A DNA stretch of 5,463 nt from DASZCR01 sp035942915 (GTDB taxonomy: Bacteria; Acidobacteriota; Blastocatellia; Pyrinomonadales; Pyrinomonadaceae), in contig DASZCR010000251.1 of NCBI GenBank assembly GCA_035942915.1, forward strand, positions 1 through 5,463, given 5' to 3'. Position 1 is the first letter of the stretch; every line of letters begins with the position of its first letter. The translations under genes were made by a program, and so were the position numbers. Below are positions 1 to 3,954 of the stretch, one piece after another. Below the pieces are notes generated by a model, which was given only the letters and a program-made list of their open reading frames with translations, was not told the DNA's origin and searched no databases.

Positions 1-49
1 GCCGATGATTCAGCGGTCGTTCCGGCGCTTTTCTGTTTCGGTCAAGCCC

Positions 50-73
50 GTCAGGCTGACACGTCAAGCTGAC
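50..73. repeat. Two tandem 11-bp dyad repeats GTCARGCTGAC
   Basis: GTCAGGCTGAC (50-60) and GTCAAGCTGAC (63-73) differ at one base and start 13 bp apart. Each has GTCA/TGAC inverted symmetry about its centre, and the first is a perfect 5+1+5 palindrome. A further GTCAAGC lies at 41-47. The spacing is a little over one helical turn. They could be paired binding sites for a dimeric regulator or simply part of the 3' end of an upstream gene. Chance is a real possibility because the motif is short. Confidence 0.35.
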
Positions 74-75
74 CA

Positions 76-106
76 GCGACGCGCCGAAAGCCCTCCGGCG
101 CGTCGC
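76..106 (+). terminator. GC-rich perfect hairpin, possible terminator of an upstream gene
   Basis: GCGACGCGCCG (76-86) pairs over all 11 bases with CGGCGCGTCGC (96-106) around a 9-base loop. It follows four bases after a possible stop codon (70-72) of a reading frame entering from the left edge. The sequence after the stem is CCGCTCTTC rather than a U run, so as an intrinsic terminator it is incomplete. It may instead be a transcript-end stabilising hairpin or act together with Rho. On the opposite strand there is no T run after the stem either, so the + orientation is a guess based on the upstream frame. Confidence 0.4.
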
Positions 107-255
107 CCGCTCTTCAAATAAGCCGCAGAGAATCGGCGTCTCGACCGTTGGGACGCGGCGGCATGGGGCTTGCCCTGTGCGTCCGTGCGTGAAGTCTCGT
201 TCGGTTCTCGCTCGCGCGCCCCAAGCCTCCTCCGAAAGCGTTGAAGTCCTGAAAA

Positions 256-271
256 CTCGAAGCCTCGAAGC
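256..271 (+). repeat. Tandem octamer CTCGAAGC x2 just before the first start codon
   Basis: CTCGAAGC occurs twice back to back (256-263, 264-271), ending nine bases before the GTG start at 281. The second copy carries GAAG (267-270), the only purine-rich stretch near the start and a weak Shine-Dalgarno candidate with a 10-base gap. A slip in this tandem repeat would change the leader length by 8 bases without touching the coding sequence. Confidence 0.4.
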
Positions 272-280
272 GCCGCAGCC

Positions 281-2758
281 GTGAGCAAAAAAAGTTTAGC
301 TGTCCCTTTCCAATTAACAGTCATCGTCCTCGGCAGTTCGGTCGTCGCCCTCAGCGCGGCGCAACTGAGCTTCACGCAACTGGACGTGCGCTTCCTCCTG
401 CTCGCGCTCGTCACCATCGGCATCGGCTCACGCGTCACCATCAAGATTCCCTACGACAAGGGACAGATTTCCGTCTCCGACACTTTCATCTTCCTCTGCG
501 TGCTGCTCTTCGGGATGGAGGCGGCCGTCCTGCTGGCAGCCGCCGAGGCGCTCTGTTCGTCGCTGCGCTTCTGCCGCCTGAAGATAACCATCCTCTTCAA
601 CGCGGCCGTGATGGCCTTCTCGACTTACCTCACCGTCTGCGTGCTGCGGCTCGCTTACGGGTCGGTCGGAGAACTGCGCGGGGGCTATTCGGCCGCCTAC
701 ATCATCGGCATCAGCCTGCTCGCCTTCGTCCAGTACATCGCCAATTCCGGGATGGTCGCCGCAGGCTACGCGCTCAAGAGCGAGACGCCGCTCTGGACGA
801 CGTGGCGCAGGCATTTCTTCTGGACATCCATCTCGTACTTCGCGGGCGCTTCGGCCGCCGGGATGATTGCCAAACTCATCGACGCCTTCGGCTTCTACGC
901 CTTCCTCGCCACGACGCCCATCATCGCCATCGTCTACTTCACCTACGCCTTCTACTTAAAGAACGTCGAGGCGTCGGCGGCGCAGGCGCGACAGGCAGAG
1001 GAGCACGTCGCGGCGCTGCGCGAATCGGAGGAGCGTTTCCGCAGCGCCTTCGACCACGCGGCCGGGATGGCGCTCGTCTCCGCCGACGGACGCTGGATAC
1101 AGGTCAACCGCTCGCTCTGCGAAATGATTGGCTACGATGAGGAAGAACTGCTGGCGACCACGCTCCACGCCGTCACGCACGAGGACGACATCGCAGCCCT
1201 GCGCGCGCAGGTGAGCCGCCTGCTGGAAGGGAAGTTGAAGAACTTTCAGATGGAGTTGCGCTACATGCACAGGCAGGGGCGCGCCGTCTGGGCGCTCGTC
1301 AGCGTGACGCTCGTGCGTAACTCGAAGTGCGAATCGACGGAACTGATTTTCCAGACGCAGGACATCACCGACCGCAAGCGCGCCGAAGAACGGCTCATGC
1401 ACGACGCTTTCCACGACGTGCTGACGGGACTGCCGAACCGCGCGCTCTTCATGGACCATCTGAAACTGTCGGTCGAGCGCGCCAAGCGACGCGACAGCCG
1501 CCTCTTCGCCGTCCTCTTTCTCGACCTCGACCGCTTCAAGATAGTCAACGACTCGCTCGGCCACATGGTCGGCGACCAACTGCTGGTCGGCATCGCGCGG
1601 CGCCTTGAGACGTGCCTGCGCCCCGGCGATACGGTCGCCAGATTAGGCGGCGACGAGTTCACCATCCTGCTCGAAGACCTCAACGACGCCGACGAGGCCA
1701 TCGAAGTCGCCGGACGTTTGCAGAAGGAACTGTCTCTACCCTTCAATCTCGGCGGCCACGAAGTCTTCACCACCGTCAGTATCGGCATCGCGCTCTCGAC
1801 GACGGGTTACGAGCGCGCCGAGGAAGTGCTGCGCGACGCCGACACGGCCATGTATCGCGCCAAGACTCAGGGCAAAGCGCGCCACGAAGTCTTCGACAAG
1901 GCGATGCACGCGCGCGCGCTCAACCTCCTGCAACTCGAAACAGACCTCCGCCGCGCCGTCGAGCGCGAGGAGTTCTTCCTTCATTATCAACCCATCGTCT
2001 CGCTCGAAACCGGCCTCATTCGCGGCTTCGAGGCGCTGGTGCGCTGGCAACACCCGGAGCGCGGCCACGTCTCGCCGATTGACTTCATCCCGGTCGCCGA
2101 GGAGACCGGCCTCATCATCCCCATCGGCGAATGGGTCTTGGCCGAAGCGTGCCGCGAAGTCAAACGCTGGCAGGAGCGTTTCCCCTCGTATCCGCCCCTG
2201 CAAATCAGCGTCAACATCTCCGGCAAACAGTTGATGAAATCCGACCTCATCGAGCAGGTCAGACGCGTGCTACGGGAGACCGGCATCGAGCCGCGCGCAC
2301 TCAAGCTGGAAATCACCGAGAGCATCATGATGGAGAACATCGAATCGGCCATCGCGCTTCTGAATCACCTGCGCGCGCTCGGCGTCGAACTCTCTATCGA
2401 CGACTTCGGCACGGGCTATTCCAGCCTCAGTTACCTGCACCGCTTTCCGGTCTCGACGCTCAAGATTGACCGCTCGTTTGTCGGCCGCATGGACGGCAAC
2501 AACGAGAACGCCGAAATCGTCCGCACCATCGTCATGCTCGCGCGCAACCTCGACATGGACGTTATCGCCGAAGGCGTCGAGACAGAGCATCAGGTGACGC
2601 AACTGCGCGCGCTGCGCTGCGAGTACGGGCAGGGCTATCACTTCTCGAAGCCGGTTGACGCCGCAGGCGCGGCCGCCTTGCTCGCCAACAATCAGACCTA
2701 TCGCCTGACGAACACGCCCGTCTCTATCCCCGCCATCCACGCCGCACACGACATGTAA
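281..2758 (+). CDS. Membrane-anchored PAS-GGDEF-EAL cyclic-di-GMP cyclase/phosphodiesterase
   Basis: This 825-residue inner-membrane signalling protein is predicted to make c-di-GMP from two GTP (GGDEF) and to cleave it to pGpG (EAL). Residues 8-227 form a multi-pass membrane sensor of about six to eight helices, clearest at 10-28, 66-92, 100-125, 138-162, 178-200 and 204-226. A short helix (228-250) leads to one PAS domain (about 250-365, ending in DITDRKRAEERL). In the GGDEF domain (about 375-540), GGDEF is intact at 456-460, the product-inhibition I-site RPGD is at 447-450, and D415 and N423 are present. In the EAL domain (about 553-800), E584-A-L, N645, E677, D707-D708, K728, E764 and Q784 are all present, with an intact DDFGTGYSSL loop. 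Both halves should therefore be competent, although in many such tandems one domain dominates. The GTG at 281 is the first possible start after an in-frame TGA at 242-244, and later starts would remove the first helix. The Shine-Dalgarno is weak. The ligand of the membrane and PAS domains is unknown. Confidence 0.95.
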   Translation: MSKKSLAVPFQLTVIVLGSSVVALSAAQLSFTQLDVRFLLLALVTIGIGSRVTIKIPYDKGQISVSDTFIFLCVLLFGMEAAVLLAAAEALCSSLRFCRLKITILFNAAVMAFSTYLTVCVLRLAYGSVGELRGGYSAAYIIGISLLAFVQYIANSGMVAAGYALKSETPLWTTWRRHFFWTSISYFAGASAAGMIAKLIDAFGFYAFLATTPIIAIVYFTYAFYLKNVEASAAQARQAEEHVAALRESEERFRSAFDHAAGMALVSADGRWIQVNRSLCEMIGYDEEELLATTLHAVTHEDDIAALRAQVSRLLEGKLKNFQMELRYMHRQGRAVWALVSVTLVRNSKCESTELIFQTQDITDRKRAEERLMHDAFHDVLTGLPNRALFMDHLKLSVERAKRRDSRLFAVLFLDLDRFKIVNDSLGHMVGDQLLVGIARRLETCLRPGDTVARLGGDEFTILLEDLNDADEAIEVAGRLQKELSLPFNLGGHEVFTTVSIGIALSTTGYERAEEVLRDADTAMYRAKTQGKARHEVFDKAMHARALNLLQLETDLRRAVEREEFFLHYQPIVSLETGLIRGFEALVRWQHPERGHVSPIDFIPVAEETGLIIPIGEWVLAEACREVKRWQERFPSYPPLQISVNISGKQLMKSDLIEQVRRVLRETGIEPRALKLEITESIMMENIESAIALLNHLRALGVELSIDDFGTGYSSLSYLHRFPVSTLKIDRSFVGRMDGNNENAEIVRTIVMLARNLDMDVIAEGVETEHQVTQLRALRCEYGQGYHFSKPVDAAGAAALLANNQTYRLTNTPVSIPAIHAAHDM

Positions 2759-2915
2759 GACCCGCGCCTGCTCTCTGCGCGCGCCTCCGCTGCTCCTGCT
2801 GACAGAGCAAAATGCGAACATTTGAGAAGTAAATTGTAATGAATACTTCGGCGCGTCATGAGGTACACTGTCGCGCGAACAAGAAAGATAAGATACGAGA
2901 TGTTGAAGGAGTGAA
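2759..2915. other. Intergenic spacer with an AT-rich island, 3' of both flanking genes
   Basis: The c-di-GMP gene and the minus-strand tRNA converge here. Bases 2808-2848 are distinctly AT-rich against a GC-rich background. Weak stems are visible: GAAGTA/TACTTC around a 12-base loop at about 2826-2849, and AAATG-CGAA-CATTT at about 2812-2825. On the minus strand the latter reads as a stem with a UUCG loop followed by TTTT, so it could be a weak terminator for the tRNA transcript. No strong terminator for the + strand gene is visible; TGCTCT/AGAGCA after its stop encloses a long loop. Confidence 0.3.
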
Positions 2916-2991
<76 letters not shown>

Positions 2992-3009
2992 TTTCGGGCT
3001 GGTTCAACG

Positions 3010-3038
3010 AATATACGAAGGGCTGCGCACACTGTCAA
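3010..3038 (-). promoter_or_regulatory. Sigma-70 type promoter for the tRNA-Thr gene
   Basis: On the minus strand TTGACA (3033-3038) is followed by a 17-base spacer and TATATT (3010-3015). This is a perfect -35, optimal spacing and a 5-of-6 -10. The expected transcription start near 3003 leaves a leader of roughly 11 nt before the mature tRNA 5' end at 2991, typical of a singly transcribed tRNA. The -35 lies only 11 bp from the ribosome-binding site of the divergent gene at 3070, so the two regulatory regions overlap. Confidence 0.85.
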
Positions 3039-3049
3039 GCGAGCGCGCC

Positions 3050-3058
3050 GGAGGAGGA
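3050..3058 (+). promoter_or_regulatory. Strong Shine-Dalgarno for the H1-like gene
   Basis: GGAGGAGGA precedes the ATG at 3070 by 11 bases. The gap is slightly long but the match is the strongest ribosome-binding site in the window, and it fixes this start. No good + strand promoter is visible in the 78 bp between the tRNA and this gene. Confidence 0.75.
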
Positions 3059-3069
3059 CGAGAAACGAG

Positions 3070-3609
3070 ATGGCTAAGGACGCGACCAAGCATATCGACC
3101 ATTACAAGGTCGACGGGCAGAAGCTCAACGAGTTCGAGTTCACGCAAAATCACGGCGACATGACGGAGGAGGAGCAGCAGCGTTTCGCCCGTCAGGAGGC
3201 CGAGCGCGAGGCGCGCGAGGGTGAAGCCGCTCAACAGCCGCAGACCGAAGCCGAGCGCATCCAGCAGATGATGGACGATGCGCGCGAGCAGGTGCAGCGC
3301 CGCAAGGAGAAGGAGCGCGGCAGAGAACAGCGCCGCGCTTCGGCCTCGCAGGGCAACGCAGGCGCGAGCGCGAAGAAGTCGTCCGGTCAGGTCGCCGCGA
3401 AAAAGGGCGCGGCCAAGAAATCGGGTGCGGCGAAGGGCGGCGCGGCCAAAAAGGGTGCGGCAAAGGGGGCTGTCAAGTCGTCTGCCGGGAGAGGCGGGGC
3501 GAAGAAATCGGGCGCGTCCACGAAGGGCGGCTCAACGAAGGGCGCGCCGCAAAAAGGCGGCCCGCCCAAAAAGTCTGTGAAGGGTCGCGGCGGGTCGAAG
3601 CGCGGCTGA
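3070..3609 (+). CDS. Histone-H1-like basic-tail protein with charged helical N-terminal half
   Basis: I do not recognise the family from its N-terminus. The protein has 179 residues and three visible parts. Residues 1-32 are mixed and possibly folded (KHIDHYKVDG, LNEFEFTQNHGDM). Residues 33-90 are a highly charged, Glu/Gln/Arg-rich predicted helix or coiled coil. Residues 99-179 are a low-complexity Ala/Gly/Lys/Ser tail with Lys-Lys pairs about every 5-10 residues, like the C-terminal tail of eukaryotic H1 and bacterial Hc1/AlgP-type proteins. From residue 87 onward there is no Asp or Glu and a net charge of about +25, whereas residues 1-86 are about -6. Such tails usually bind DNA or RNA non-specifically, so a nucleoid- or RNA-associated role is inferred. 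There is no signal peptide or membrane helix. An acidic small gene follows 46 bp later with no terminator between, suggesting co-transcription. The strong Shine-Dalgarno supports the start. Confidence 0.85.
   Translation: MAKDATKHIDHYKVDGQKLNEFEFTQNHGDMTEEEQQRFARQEAEREAREGEAAQQPQTEAERIQQMMDDAREQVQRRKEKERGREQRRASASQGNAGASAKKSSGQVAAKKGAAKKSGAAKGGAAKKGAAKGAVKSSAGRGGAKKSGASTKGGSTKGAPQKGGPPKKSVKGRGGSKRG
3364..3606 (+). repeat. Degenerate Lys/Ala/Gly codon repeats encoding the basic tail
   Basis: The coding DNA for residues 99-179 is built from imperfect short blocks such as GCGGCCAAGAAATCGGG, GCGGCCAAAAAGGG and GCGAAGAAATCGGG, plus ACGAAGGGCGGC-type units. Unit length is not constant and the frame is kept throughout. 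Such tracts expand and contract by slippage in multiples of codons, so tail length probably varies between strains. Confidence 0.6.
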
Positions 3610-3646
3610 AGGCGCGTCTCTCAAAACTTTCTCAGTTATGGAGCAC

Positions 3647-3650
3647 AGGA
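3647..3650 (+). promoter_or_regulatory. Shine-Dalgarno deciding the start of the small acidic gene
   Basis: AGGA (within AGGAAAG) lies 5 bases before the ATG at 3656. The in-frame ATG at 3638 is preceded by AAAACTTTCTCAGTT, which has no Shine-Dalgarno. I therefore prefer 3656, giving 63 rather than 69 residues. Confidence 0.6.
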
Positions 3651-3655
3651 AAGCT

Positions 3656-3847
3656 ATGACAAACGATAAGCAGGAGCAGCAAGCAGCAGCAGCGGCGGGC
3701 GCAAGCGGCGACGCGGGCGCGCGCGAGCAGGGACAAGACGACCGGGAAGAAGGCCTCGCCGCCGAACAGGACTCGGCCGCCGCGATGGATTCCGACGTGC
3801 CGCAGCCGCCTCACGCCGACGAGACAACCGAGGGGCAACCCTCCTGA
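3656..3847 (+). CDS. Small acidic, probably disordered protein of unknown function
   Basis: This is a 63-residue protein (69 if the upstream in-frame ATG at 3638 is used). It is rich in Ala, Gln, Gly, Asp and Glu, with 15 acidic against 3 basic residues (net about -12), no cysteine, no aromatic residue and almost no large hydrophobics, so it is predicted to be unfolded alone. It begins MTNDKQEQQ followed by an alanine run and ends in a Pro/Thr/Glu-rich tail. I recognise no family. It lies 46 bp after the basic-tail gene on the same strand, ahead of the hairpin at 3877-3913. This suggests a two-gene transcript and perhaps an acidic partner or chaperone-like shield for the basic protein, which is inference only. 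A spurious call is possible given its composition, but the Shine-Dalgarno, the spacing and the terminator just beyond it support a real gene. Confidence 0.65.
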   Translation: MTNDKQEQQAAAAAGASGDAGAREQGQDDREEGLAAEQDSAAAMDSDVPQPPHADETTEGQPS

Positions 3848-3876
3848 CCACTCCGGCTACAAACACTGCGAAACTT

Positions 3877-3913
3877 AAAGAGCGACGGAACGTAAAGCTT
3901 CTCGTCGCTCTTT
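3877..3913 (+). terminator. Intrinsic-type terminator after the basic/acidic gene pair
   Basis: AAAGAGCGACG (3877-3887) pairs perfectly with CGTCGCTCTTT (3903-3913), an 11-bp stem with a 15-base loop; GAA/TTC inside the loop can extend it past a one-base bulge. The stem's own 3' end supplies UUU, followed by CUCGUCU, a short and broken U tract. On the opposite strand the stem ends in TTT followed by AAGTTT, so it could work in both directions. It sits 30 bp after the stop of the small acidic gene and 42 bp before the next start. Confidence 0.75.
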
Positions 3914-3954
3914 CTCGTCTGCGTCTCATCTTGAAGCCCTAGAGTCCATCCCTC

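Larger units (their letters stand above)
1..280. other. Upstream intergenic region, no convincing gene
   Basis: No coding region is well supported here. One forward frame is open from base 1 to a TGA at 70-72, and a second is open from base 2 to a TAA at 119-121. Either could be the tail of a gene lying to the left, but the residues are Arg/Ser/Pro-rich with no recognisable motif. The first ends four bases before the hairpin at 76-106, which is the arrangement expected of a gene end plus terminator. The reverse-strand frame spanning 64-444 runs into the start of the c-di-GMP gene and reads as low-complexity Arg/Ser/Ala, so I treat it as a shadow. No clear -35/-10 pair was found for the gene at 281, and I saw nothing resembling a c-di-GMP riboswitch. 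Confidence 0.5.

Noticed and set aside
1..280. c-di-GMP (GEMM-type) riboswitch ahead of the c-di-GMP gene
   Set aside because: I looked for it because of the gene's function, but the leader shows no recognisable GEMM core. The only strong stem is the 76-106 hairpin far upstream.
64..444. Reverse-strand 126-residue open frame covering the upstream region
   Set aside because: It overlaps the start of the c-di-GMP gene and crosses the 76-106 hairpin. Its composition is Arg/Ser/Ala low complexity with no motif.
956..1579. Reverse-strand 207-residue open frame
   Set aside because: It is antisense to the PAS/GGDEF part of the c-di-GMP gene, whose forward frame has unambiguous conserved motifs.
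2270..2821. Reverse-strand 183-residue open frame
   Set aside because: It is antisense to the EAL domain. The conserved EAL residues on the forward strand explain this DNA fully.
3387..3569. Reverse-strand 60-residue Phe/Pro/Ala-rich frame
   Set aside because: It is the mirror of the Lys/Ala/Gly repeats on the other strand. Its repetitive composition is a by-product of that tract.
3364..3606. CRISPR-like or structured tandem array
   Set aside because: The repeats are short, irregular and in frame with a Lys/Ala/Gly tail. There are no constant-length spacers.
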